Source: Flavobacterium sp. (GTDB lineage Bacteria; Bacteroidota; Bacteroidia; Flavobacteriales; Flavobacteriaceae). Taken from it: 14,383 nt of DNA. Under the pieces are notes generated by a model. It worked only from the letters and a program-made list of their open reading frames with translations. It did not search any database and was not told the DNA's origin. The stretch is taken from contig NZ_JAGKWP010000066.1 in assembly GCF_021151785.1 (NCBI RefSeq), forward strand, positions 1-14,383, written 5' to 3'. Shown here piece after piece: positions 1 to 7,825 of this stretch. Made by a program: the position numbers and the translations under genes. Within the stretch, counting starts at the first letter, position 1; the number at the start of each line of letters is the position of its first letter.

Positions 1-2
1 AA

Positions 3-608
3 TTATTGTTGTTGTTTCTTATTTTTTTTGGTTTTTTTTCATGTAAAGAAGAAAAGCAAGACCAATTGATTGTTGAAATGGAAAAGAAAAATGCGATGGC
101 TTTTGAAAAAATAAGTAAAGCTTGGGTTATCAATATTCCGCCTCAATCACCAGAAGTTCAGATGGAAATTTCAAAATGGAAAGAATGGCAATCCTTTGAG
201 CAAGATTTAAAACAAAAGCCTAAAGCTTCAATTAGCGCATTTAAATTAAAAGTTGAAGCATTACAAAAAAAGTCGGATAGTTTACACTTGTTTGTGCCAG
301 CAAAGTTTAATGAGCCTCAAGTAAGAAGTAGAATTATAGCTATGCAAACTAAATTACAAGCTTTGGATACATATTTTTCTTTAGATATTGTGCCTCAAGA
401 TAAAGTAGAACGTCTAATTAGGGAATTGAATCAAGAAATCATGGCTTTTTATAGTCAATGCGAAGAATTAATTATCAAGAATAAGATTCCTGTTGAGGAT
501 GGCGAAAAAGAATTGATAAATGCTTTAGATACAACAAGACATGCAAAGAACATGGACTTTGATGAATTTGAGAGAAAGCAAATACAAGATAAAACTCAGA
601 AGAAATAA
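3..608 (+). CDS. Small lipoprotein of unknown function, 5' end cut by the window
   Basis: The frame is open to the left window edge. A TTG at position 6 could be called as the start, but it would leave only 12 residues before the lipobox-like FFSC (Cys codon at 42-44) and no basic N-terminus, so the true start is probably a few codons upstream and outside the window. A hydrophobic stretch rich in Phe and Leu followed by Cys-Lys-Glu-Glu fits a signal peptidase II lipoprotein signal. The remaining part, about 190 residues, is charged, rich in Lys, Glu and Gln, without membrane segments, and probably helical. I recognise no catalytic motif or named domain. Similar small flavobacterial lipoproteins are often only called hypothetical. 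A strong terminator follows, so this gene is transcriptionally separate from mfd. Being a lipoprotein is fairly well supported; function is unknown. Confidence 0.75.
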   Translation, partial: LLLLFLIFFGFFSCKEEKQDQLIVEMEKKNAMAFEKISKAWVINIPPQSPEVQMEISKWKEWQSFEQDLKQKPKASISAFKLKVEALQKKSDSLHLFVPAKFNEPQVRSRIIAMQTKLQALDTYFSLDIVPQDKVERLIRELNQEIMAFYSQCEELIIKNKIPVEDGEKELINALDTTRHAKNMDFDEFERKQIQDKTQKK

Positions 609-644
609 ACCGTTCAAATAAAAATGGAATTTAAAATCCTTTAC

Positions 645-679
645 AAACCACTGCTTTAAACAGTGGTTTTTATATTTTT
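645..679 (+). terminator. Rho-independent terminator after the lipoprotein gene
   Basis: A perfect 9-bp stem, AAACCACTG (645-653) against CAGTGGTTT (661-669), encloses the 7-base loop CTTTAAA and is followed by the T-rich tract 667-679 (interrupted by A at 672 and 674). It lies 37 bases after the lipoprotein stop codon, where a terminator is expected. The T-tract overlaps the putative mfd -7 element. Confidence 0.85.
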
Positions 680-680
680 G
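651..680 (+). promoter_or_regulatory. Putative Bacteroidota-type promoter of mfd, overlapping the upstream terminator
   Basis: TATTTTTG at 673-680 matches the Bacteroidota -7 consensus TAnnTTTG exactly. The -33 element would be CTG at 651-653, one mismatch from TTG, with a 19-base spacer. Transcription would begin near 686-688, only about 10-12 bases before the mfd start codon, giving a very short leader. The match is inferred by eye and the -33 half is weak. Confidence 0.55.
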
Positions 681-697
681 CACTAAAATAAATTGCT

Positions 698-3600
698 TTG
701 AGTACCGTCGATATCATTTCAAAATATGAACAATTACCTAAGATCTCTCAAATTGCAGCGATGTTGGGTACCAGAAAGAAAACTAATATTACAGGCTTAG
801 TAGGCTCATCTTTGTCTTTTGTCATTCATGCTTTGTTTAAGAAAACAGAATTACCTCTTTTATTGTTATTTAATGATAAAGAGGAAGCGGCCTATTATTT
901 GAATGATTTAGAGCAATTGATTAATGACCAAGATGTTCTTTTTTATCCAGGCTCTTACCGAAGGCCTTATCAAATTGATGAGGTGGATAATGCTAATATT
1001 TTACTTCGTGCCGAAGTGTTGAATCGTATTAATTCAAGGAAAAAGCCGGCAATTATAGTTTCTTACACGGAAGCAATTTTTGAAAAAGTTGTCACTCGAA
1101 AAGAGTTGGAAAAGAATACACTAAAAGTGGCTTTAAATGATAAAATTTCGATTGATTTTATTAATGAAACACTTTTTGAATATCATTTTAAAAGAGTAGA
1201 TTTTGTTGCAGAACCAGGTGAATTTTCTGTGCGTGGTGGAATTGTGGATGTTTTTTCATTTTCAAATGATACCCCTTATCGTATAGAATTTTTTGGAGAT
1301 GAGGTTGATAGTATTCGAACATTTGATGTTGAAACACAACTATCTAAAGATAAAGTTAGTAAAATTACGATAATTCCAAATGTAGAAAATAAAACCTTAG
1401 AAGAGAAAAGAGAAAATTTTTTAGATTACATTAATGAAAAAACTGTGTTAGTTTTGCAAAATACAGAGTTAATCGGTCAACAATTAAATCGATTATACGA
1501 CAAAGCTAATGAGGCATTTTCTAAATTATCAACCGATATTAAACATGCTAAGCCTGAGGAACTGTTTATTAATGAAGCCTCGTTTTTAAAAAGAGCCCTT
1601 GATTTTGCAATTATTGAATTAGATAAAAAACCTCTTTTTAAATCAGAACAAGCGTTTGTATTTCACACAAGTCCACAACCTTCATTTAATAAGCAATTTG
1701 ATTTATTATTAAATAATTTACATGATAATGATTTTAATGGGCTTTCAAATTATTTATTTTGTGCCAATGAAAATCAGGCTAAAAGGTTTAAAGAAATTTT
1801 TGCAGAAATTGATCAGGAAAACCACAATCATACCAATAGTAAATACCAATCGGTAGTTTTTCCTCTGTATCAAGGTTTTGTAGATGAAGAATTACAAATT
1901 GCTTGTTATACAGATCATCAGATATTTGAGCGTTATCATAAATTTTCTATTAAAAATGGATATTCTAAAAAGCAAACCATTACGCTTAAAGAATTAACTT
2001 CATTGACGGTTGGGGATTATGTAACTCATATCGATCACGGTATAGGAAAGTTTGGAGGTTTACAAAAAATACAAGTAGAAGGAAAAACACAAGAAGCAAT
2101 TAAGTTAGTTTATGCAGATAATGACATTGTTTATGTTAGTATTCATTCTTTGCATAAAATTTCAAAATACAATGGTAAGGATGGTGCGCCTCCCAAGATT
2201 TATAAATTAGGAAGTAGTGCCTGGAAAACATTGAAGCAGAAAACCAAAGCGCGTGTAAAACACATTGCTTTTAATTTAATTCAATTATATGCTAAACGTC
2301 GTTTAGATAAAGGTTATGCTTTTGGCCCCGATACTTACATGCAAAAAGAATTAGAAAGTTCTTTTATTTATGAAGATACTCCAGATCAAGTAAAAGCAAC
2401 TCACGATGTTAAAATGGATATGGAAAGCGACCGACCAATGGATCGTTTAGTTTGCGGGGATGTAGGATTTGGTAAAACAGAAGTAGCCATTCGAGCAGCA
2501 TTTAAAGCAGTGGATAATGGAAAACAAGTAGCTGTTTTAGTGCCAACCACTATTTTAGCTTATCAGCATTTTCGAACGTTTTCAGAACGTTTAAAAGACT
2601 TACCTGTAACAGTAAGTTATTTGAATCGATTTAGAACAGCTAAACAAAAAGCAGAAACGTTAAAAGGTCTTGAAGAAGGAAAAGTAGATATTATTATTGG
2701 CACCCATCAGTTGGTAAATAAAAATGTAAAATTTCGTGATTTAGGATTACTAATTATAGATGAGGAACAAAAATTTGGTGTAAACGTAAAAGACAAGTTG
2801 AAAACCATTGCTACTCATATTGATACATTAACATTAACCGCAACTCCTATTCCTAGAACCTTGCAGTTTTCATTGATGGCTGCACGCGATTTATCCGTAA
2901 TCACTACGCCTCCACCCAATAGGTATCCTATTGAAACACAAGTTATACGTTTTAATGAAGAATCTATTCGTGATGCTGTTTCTTATGAAATTGAACGTGG
3001 TGGACAAGTTTATTTTATTAACAATCGAATTGAAAATATAAAAGAAGTTGCAGGCATGATTCAACGATTGGTTCCTAATGCAAAAGTAGGAGTCGGTCAT
3101 GGACAAATGGATGGAAAAAAATTAGAAGAATTAATGTTGGCTTTCATGGAAGGCGAGTTTGATGTATTGGTTGCTACCACTATAATTGAAAGCGGATTGG
3201 ACGTTCCAAATGCGAATACGATTTTTATCAATAACGCCAATAATTTTGGTTTATCAGATTTACATCAAATGCGAGGTCGTGTGGGAAGAAGTAATAAAAA
3301 AGCGTTTTGTTATTTTATCACGCCTCCATATTCTGCAATGACTGATGAGGCAAGAAAGCGTATACAAGCCTTGGAACAATTTAGTGAGTTAGGTAGCGGA
3401 TTTAATATTGCAATGAAAGACTTAGAAATTCGTGGTGCTGGCGATTTATTAGGTGGTGAACAAAGTGGATTTATCAATGAAATTGGATTTGACACCTATC
3501 AAAAAATCATGAATGAAGCTATTGAAGAATTAAAAGAAAACGAATTTAAAGATTTATACGAAGAAGAAAATAATATCGAAACAAAAGAATATATCAAAGA

Positions 3601-4051
3601 TATTCAAATTGACACCGATTTCGAATTGCTGTTCCCAGATGAATACATCAACAACATCACCGAACGATTGAATTTGTATAATGAATTGAGTACAATAAAA
3701 ACAGAGGCTGATTTAGTTGCTTATGAGCAACGCTTGAGTGATCGATTTGGTCCATTACCTAAACCGGCTCTTGCTTTATTGAATAGTGTACGAATTAAAT
3801 GGAAAGCTACACAGTTAGGAATTGAGAAATTAATTTTCAAACAAGGCAAAATGATTGGTTATTTTTTAGGTGATCAGCAAAGTGATTTCTATCAATCTAA
3901 TCGATTTATGAAGGTGTTAAAGTTTGCTCAAACTAATGGAAATCTTTGTAAGATAAAAGAAAAGGAAACCAAATCGGGTCTGCGATTGTTGATTAGCTTT
4001 GATAACGTCAAATCAGTGAATAAAGCATTGGAGTTGATAAATATGATATAA
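698..4051 (+). CDS. mfd: Transcription-repair coupling factor Mfd
   Basis: Cytoplasmic ATP-dependent DNA translocase that removes stalled RNA polymerase from damaged template and recruits UvrA for nucleotide excision repair. It has 1117 residues, close to the E. coli protein (1148). Visible parts in order: UvrB-like N-terminal modules (about 1-330, with the conserved EPGEFSVRGGIVDVF at 172-186); the CarD-like RNA polymerase interaction domain from about 436 (VGDYVTHIDHGIGKFGG); a RecG-like translocase with Walker A GDVGFGKT (587-594), DEEQ box (688-691), TATPIPRT (714-721) and GRVGRS (860-865); and the C-terminal TRCF/D7 regulatory domain (about 955-1060). The start is TTG at 698: an in-frame TAA lies at 689-691 and the first in-frame ATG is at codon 22. 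ATT at 692 is a less likely alternative. No Shine-Dalgarno sequence is seen. It is probably transcribed from the promoter overlapping the preceding terminator. Confidence 0.97.
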   Translation: MSTVDIISKYEQLPKISQIAAMLGTRKKTNITGLVGSSLSFVIHALFKKTELPLLLLFNDKEEAAYYLNDLEQLINDQDVLFYPGSYRRPYQIDEVDNANILLRAEVLNRINSRKKPAIIVSYTEAIFEKVVTRKELEKNTLKVALNDKISIDFINETLFEYHFKRVDFVAEPGEFSVRGGIVDVFSFSNDTPYRIEFFGDEVDSIRTFDVETQLSKDKVSKITIIPNVENKTLEEKRENFLDYINEKTVLVLQNTELIGQQLNRLYDKANEAFSKLSTDIKHAKPEELFINEASFLKRALDFAIIELDKKPLFKSEQAFVFHTSPQPSFNKQFDLLLNNLHDNDFNGLSNYLFCANENQAKRFKEIFAEIDQENHNHTNSKYQSVVFPLYQGFVDEELQIACYTDHQIFERYHKFSIKNGYSKKQTITLKELTSLTVGDYVTHIDHGIGKFGGLQKIQVEGKTQEAIKLVYADNDIVYVSIHSLHKISKYNGKDGAPPKIYKLGSSAWKTLKQKTKARVKHIAFNLIQLYAKRRLDKGYAFGPDTYMQKELESSFIYEDTPDQVKATHDVKMDMESDRPMDRLVCGDVGFGKTEVAIRAAFKAVDNGKQVAVLVPTTILAYQHFRTFSERLKDLPVTVSYLNRFRTAKQKAETLKGLEEGKVDIIIGTHQLVNKNVKFRDLGLLIIDEEQKFGVNVKDKLKTIATHIDTLTLTATPIPRTLQFSLMAARDLSVITTPPPNRYPIETQVIRFNEESIRDAVSYEIERGGQVYFINNRIENIKEVAGMIQRLVPNAKVGVGHGQMDGKKLEELMLAFMEGEFDVLVATTIIESGLDVPNANTIFINNANNFGLSDLHQMRGRVGRSNKKAFCYFITPPYSAMTDEARKRIQALEQFSELGSGFNIAMKDLEIRGAGDLLGGEQSGFINEIGFDTYQKIMNEAIEELKENEFKDLYEEENNIETKEYIKDIQIDTDFELLFPDEYINNITERLNLYNELSTIKTEADLVAYEQRLSDRFGPLPKPALALLNSVRIKWKATQLGIEKLIFKQGKMIGYFLGDQQSDFYQSNRFMKVLKFAQTNGNLCKIKEKETKSGLRLLISFDNVKSVNKALELINMI

Positions 4052-4139
4052 TTTTAAAATTTTTCTAAAAAATAACTTATTTTTACGCGTTTGTATACTA
4101 AAATCTAACTCAAAAGAGTTATTGTAAAAAACGAAAAAC

Positions 4140-6749
4140 TTGAAGACAAAAAAAACTAAACATATTCTACTTGTTCTTGGAGTTGCTCTTTTTTGGGCGT
4201 GTTCAACCAGAAAAGACAGCTTTGTCAATAGAAATTTTCATGCTGTTACTACGGAGTATAATGTGCTTTTTAATGGAGATCAGGCACTTATAAAAGGTGT
4301 TGCTGATGTTAATGCTAGTTTTATTGATGATTTTTGGGAAATATTGCCAGTAGAACGAATGCAACTTAAAGAGGAAGAACTAAATCCTAGTCAAAGTAAG
4401 AATCCAAGTTTTGAACGAGCAGAAACCAAAGCAACAAAAGCCATTCAAAAGCATTCTATGAACATTAGTGGTTATGAAAAAAACCCTCAAATAGATGAAG
4501 CTTATTTGATGTTGGGTAAGGCAAGATATTATGAACACCGTTACTTCCCTGCTATGGAAGCTTTCAATTATATTCTGTACAAATATCCTAATAGTAATAA
4601 TGCATATCAAGCTAAGGTTTGGAGAGAAAAAGTTAATATCCGTTTAGAAAATGAAAAATTAGCGATTAAAAATCTAAAAAAATCACTAAAAGATACTAAG
4701 CTAAAAGGAAAGGATTTGTCAGATATTAATGCAGTACTAACAGAAGCTTATGTGAAAATTAATGCTTTAGATTCAGCTGTTGCTACTATAAAAATAGCTA
4801 AAAATGAAACAAAGGTTAAAGAAGAGCGGGCACGTTATACTTTTATTTTAGGACAATTATATGAAAAATTAAATTATAATGATAGTGCTTATGCTGCATT
4901 TCAAGAAGTTATTGATATGAAGCGTAAATCGCCTAAGTCATATACACTTTTTTCTCATTTTAAGCAAGCTGCACAATTAGATTATACTAAGACAGATACT
5001 TTAGTTTTTCTTAAAAAATGGGATAAAATGATCGAGGATATCGAGAACAAACCTTATTTAGATTTGTTATATCATCAAAAAGCTTTGTTTTATGATGCGA
5101 ATAAACAATACAAGCAAGCCGTTAAGTTTTATACTAAATCAGTAAAATTCTTTTCAAATGACAAATATCTAGCTGCTTCAAATTATAGAAATATTTCTTC
5201 TATTTACTATAACCAACATAATTTTCATCTCGCCAAAAAATATTTGGATTCAACAATGATTCATTTGAATGCTAAACACAAAGAATACAGGCCTTTAGTA
5301 AGTAAATTGAATGTTTTAAAAGAAGTGGTAAAGTATCAGGATATTGTTAAAAATGCAGATAGTATTTTGTCTATTTCTGAAATGACGGACATTGAGCAAA
5401 AAAATTATTTTAGAAGATATATTGTAGAACTAAAGCAAAAGGATTCTTTGAAAGCAATTGTAAATGCCCAAAAAGATGCTCTAAAAAACACTAAAAATAT
5501 TAATGGTGATGATAAAGGTATGCAATTACCAATTATGATGGATGGAGATAAATCTACTGCTCTAGCAAATAAAGCTAACGTGCTGCCTGCTACTTCAGTC
5601 TCTTCGTTTAACAATCAAAGTAATTTTTATTTTTATAATGCGGCTGTAGTGGCGCAAGGTAAATTGACTTTTCAAAAGAAATGGGGTAATGTTTCTTTAG
5701 CAGATAATTGGAAGTTTTCTGCTAAAGGAGAGGCAACTCAAAACAATGTTAATTCTAATGATGAGGTAGAACAACCAGAAACTGCAGAAAAAGAGGAGTC
5801 TAATCCTGCTTATACTACTCAGTTTTATATTGACAAATTGCCAAAAGAAGTCAAACAACTTGCTGATATGCGAATTGACGCCAATGATGCGCGTTTTAAA
5901 TTAGGTGAGTTGTTTAAAGAGTCTTTGAAAGAGAATGAATTAGCGACCATGTCTTTTGAAGATGTTTTAACTCATAAGCCTGAATCAAAATTAATATTGC
6001 CTACATATTACAATTTATATCTTTTGTATAGGGATGTTCACGCTGAAAAAGCAAACTTTTACAAACAAAAAATCCTAACGGAATATCCAAATAGTCGTTA
6101 CGCCTCGATTTTATCTAATGGTGCTTCGTTTAGTGAAGCTACTGCTGATTCTGAGTTTAATATCCTTTACAAAATGATGAAGGATGGAAAAATAAGAGAA
6201 GCTTATAATGAGGTAGGAGCACTAGTTAAAAAATACGACGGTGATGAATTAAACGCTAAATTTGACGTATTGAAAGCTCAAATTGAGGGACGTTTATTAG
6301 GAATTAATGCATATAAATCTGGTTTAGAGAAAGTGGTTAAGGATTATCCAAAAGGAGAAGAATCTAAACGCGCTGCTGAAATTCTAGCTAATGATATTCC
6401 TAAAGTTGAAGCTATGAACTTTGGAATGCCATCTAAAACGTTTAATCTAGTTTTTGTTACACCTTATCCAAACGAAGTAACATACAAAGATTTATGGTCT
6501 AAATTAACCAAATATTTGAAAGATGCTGGGAATTCAGATTATTCACTTTCAAATGATATTTATGATTTGAACACAAATTGTATTGTTATTCATGGCTTTA
6601 TAACAGAAGAATTAGCATCAGCAACTTATGAATATTTGAAATTAGAAAAAGACTATAAGATAAAAGATCGTGCTTATATTATTTCTAATGAAGATTACAA
6701 GGTGATACAAGCAAAGAAAAAGTTGGATGAATTTATTTCAAAAAAATAA
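4140..6749 (+). CDS. sprE: SprE/PorW-family TPR lipoprotein of gliding motility and type IX secretion
   Basis: Outer-membrane-associated lipoprotein required in relatives for T9SS secretion and gliding (SprE in Flavobacterium johnsoniae, PorW in Porphyromonas). The 869-residue product starts at TTG (4140) with basic residues, a hydrophobic stretch (about 9-19) and lipobox FWAC with the lipidated Cys at 21. The following CSTRKDSFVNRNFHAVTTEY is strongly characteristic of this family. Tetratricopeptide-like helical repeats occupy about 115-400 and 570-760. A low-complexity linker lies between about 440 and 555, interrupted by the family motifs FYFYN (496-500) and WGNVSLADNW (515-524). A compact C-terminal domain spans about 755-869. 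No ATG start exists near the signal peptide, so TTG is well supported. The gap to mfd is 88 bases without a clear terminator or promoter. Only 3 bases separate it from the bactofilin gene, suggesting co-transcription. Confidence 0.93.
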   Translation: MKTKKTKHILLVLGVALFWACSTRKDSFVNRNFHAVTTEYNVLFNGDQALIKGVADVNASFIDDFWEILPVERMQLKEEELNPSQSKNPSFERAETKATKAIQKHSMNISGYEKNPQIDEAYLMLGKARYYEHRYFPAMEAFNYILYKYPNSNNAYQAKVWREKVNIRLENEKLAIKNLKKSLKDTKLKGKDLSDINAVLTEAYVKINALDSAVATIKIAKNETKVKEERARYTFILGQLYEKLNYNDSAYAAFQEVIDMKRKSPKSYTLFSHFKQAAQLDYTKTDTLVFLKKWDKMIEDIENKPYLDLLYHQKALFYDANKQYKQAVKFYTKSVKFFSNDKYLAASNYRNISSIYYNQHNFHLAKKYLDSTMIHLNAKHKEYRPLVSKLNVLKEVVKYQDIVKNADSILSISEMTDIEQKNYFRRYIVELKQKDSLKAIVNAQKDALKNTKNINGDDKGMQLPIMMDGDKSTALANKANVLPATSVSSFNNQSNFYFYNAAVVAQGKLTFQKKWGNVSLADNWKFSAKGEATQNNVNSNDEVEQPETAEKEESNPAYTTQFYIDKLPKEVKQLADMRIDANDARFKLGELFKESLKENELATMSFEDVLTHKPESKLILPTYYNLYLLYRDVHAEKANFYKQKILTEYPNSRYASILSNGASFSEATADSEFNILYKMMKDGKIREAYNEVGALVKKYDGDELNAKFDVLKAQIEGRLLGINAYKSGLEKVVKDYPKGEESKRAAEILANDIPKVEAMNFGMPSKTFNLVFVTPYPNEVTYKDLWSKLTKYLKDAGNSDYSLSNDIYDLNTNCIVIHGFITEELASATYEYLKLEKDYKIKDRAYIISNEDYKVIQAKKKLDEFISKK

Positions 6750-6752
6750 TGC

Positions 6753-7115
6753 ATGTTTGATCAAAAAGCAAAATCGGACTATGCCTTGTTAGGTAAAACG
6801 AATCGAATTATTGAAGGAACAAAAATTCACGGCAATATTGAATCTCCAGTAGATATGCGTATTGACGGAGAAGTTTTTGGGAATATTAGTTGCGAAGGAA
6901 AAATTGTTCTAGGTCACAACAGCAAAATTCAGGGAGATGTAGTGTGTAAAAATATTGATGTAGAGGGGAAATTTGAAGGTAAACTTGATGTGGCAGAATT
7001 ATTAACCATAAGAAAGACGGCTACAATCAAAGGGGATGTTTTTGCTAGCAAATTAGCCGTGGAGCCTGGTGCTGTTTTTGAAGCCAGTTGTGAAATGAGA
7101 AAATTAAATTCCTGA
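6753..7115 (+). CDS. Bactofilin (polymer-forming cytoskeletal protein)
   Basis: Bactofilins self-assemble without nucleotide into filaments, often membrane-associated, that scaffold cell-shape, wall-synthesis or polarity proteins. The 120-residue product has short tails around one bactofilin domain (about 15-107). It shows the characteristic repeating beta-helix rhythm with Gly at turns (IHGNIES, IDGEVFGNIS, IQGDVVC, VEGKFEGKLD, IKGDVFA). No membrane segment or signal peptide is visible. ATG at 6753 follows the sprE stop by 3 bases and the atpZ-like gene begins 2 bases after its stop, so it sits inside a four-gene run. The position suggests a link to the envelope machinery of SprE, but the actual client is unknown. 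Confidence 0.92.
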   Translation: MFDQKAKSDYALLGKTNRIIEGTKIHGNIESPVDMRIDGEVFGNISCEGKIVLGHNSKIQGDVVCKNIDVEGKFEGKLDVAELLTIRKTATIKGDVFASKLAVEPGAVFEASCEMRKLNS

Positions 7116-7117
7116 GT

Positions 7118-7333
7118 ATGACATCACCTAAGCAGCCTAATAAATGGTTGGTTTTTTTAAATATTCCTTTTCAAATGGGGATAGCTATTGTAGGATTTTC
7201 ATATTTAGGGTCTTGGTTAGATGAGAAATATGGAAATTCGGATGGACTTTATTTGAAAATTAGCACTCTTTTTGGTGTATTTGTAGCGATGTATACCGTG
7301 ATTCAACAAGTGAATAAATTGAATAAAAAATGA
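7118..7333 (+). CDS. atpZ: AtpZ-like F0F1 ATPase accessory membrane protein
   Basis: Small protein of the AtpZ / F0F1-ATPase gene 1 family (AtpI/AtpZ clan), found just upstream of many bacterial atp operons. Members have been implicated in ATP synthase assembly or in Mg2+/Ca2+ transport supporting it. The 71 residues form two hydrophobic helices (about 10-31 and 46-64) joined by a polar loop with the family-like pattern GSWLDEKYGNSDG, and a basic Lys-rich C-terminus. ATG at 7118 lies 2 bases after the bactofilin stop, and its stop overlaps the next start (ATGA at 7330-7333), implying translational coupling. It precedes atpB by one gene, supporting the assignment. Confidence 0.83.
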   Translation: MTSPKQPNKWLVFLNIPFQMGIAIVGFSYLGSWLDEKYGNSDGLYLKISTLFGVFVAMYTVIQQVNKLNKK

Positions 7334-7713
7334 CACTTAAAAAAGCATTCCCCTATCTGTTTCTACTTGTTTTTACTTTATTAATTATTGTAACACATAT
7401 TTCCATTAATTCGTTTATGCCTTTTATTGATGATGTAATTGTGTTGCGTATCTATGGTATACAATTCATCTTGTCAATTCTGTTATATAAGATTTCAAGT
7501 TTAATACATGCGAAAAAAAAAGAGCAATTAGGCTATGTCTTTTTAATAACTACAACATTGAAAACGATCTTGTTTTACATCTTACTTAGTGTTGTTTTCT
7601 TTCCTAATCAAAAATGGGAGCATAACACCAAAGTCTTTTTGGTAGTTCAATTTCTTATTTATTTAGGGGTAGATGTGTTTTTAACTGCAAGATTATTAAA
7701 TAGTAACGAGTGA
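7330..7713 (+). CDS. Four-helix membrane protein, probable AtpI analogue
   Basis: Integral inner-membrane protein of 127 residues with four hydrophobic segments (about 8-25, 41-57, 68-90, 102-120), a basic loop HAKKKEQ between helices 2 and 3, and a short polar tail. Length and topology match AtpI proteins (about 125-130 residues, four helices), which assist c-ring assembly. Position immediately before atpB and an ATGA overlap with the atpZ-like gene also match. Direct sequence similarity to AtpI is not obvious by eye, so the role is inferred from size, topology and context. Lys78 in the third helix (TLKTILFY) is an unusual charged residue in a membrane segment. Confidence 0.72.
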   Translation: MTLKKAFPYLFLLVFTLLIIVTHISINSFMPFIDDVIVLRIYGIQFILSILLYKISSLIHAKKKEQLGYVFLITTTLKTILFYILLSVVFFPNQKWEHNTKVFLVVQFLIYLGVDVFLTARLLNSNE

Positions 7714-7759
7714 ATTTGATTTTTTTTAAGAAATATTTAAAAAAATATATTTTTCAAAC

Positions 7760-7788
7760 TTGACTTATGAATTAAAATTGTACTTTTG
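7760..7788 (+). promoter_or_regulatory. Promoter of the atpBEFHAG operon
   Basis: TTG at 7760-7762 (within CTTGACT) and TACTTTTG at 7781-7788 match the Bacteroidota primary-sigma elements TTG and TAnnTTTG, with an 18-base spacer. The predicted start near 7793-7796 gives a leader of about 30 bases before the atpB ATG. It lies in the 112-base gap after the AtpI-like gene, so atpB onward has its own promoter although read-through from sprE remains possible. This is the best promoter match in the window. Confidence 0.82.
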
Positions 7789-7825
7789 CAAAAAATTTTT
7801 TGAACCATAAAAGATAATTAAAGAA

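Noticed and set aside
2891..3495. Antisense open frames opposite mfd (2891-3106 and 3310-3495)
   Set aside because: Short, without plausible starts or domains, and opposite strongly conserved helicase motifs; expected by chance in such coding sequence.
4078..4093. TATTTTTA (4078-4085) or TACGCGTTTG (4084-4093) as a sprE promoter
   Set aside because: The first lacks the final G and has no TTG at the right distance; the second has four instead of two bases between TA and TTTG. Neither is convincing.
4106..4121. TAACTC-AAAA-GAGTTA hairpin between mfd and sprE as a terminator of mfd
   Set aside because: Only 6 AT-rich base pairs and no T-tract downstream on the plus strand. The gap gives no clear evidence of termination, so read-through from mfd to sprE remains open.
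7714..7759. AT-rich stretch after the AtpI-like gene as a terminator
   Set aside because: Contains runs of T and A and weak AATATTT-type pairing but no stable stem, so termination here cannot be claimed.
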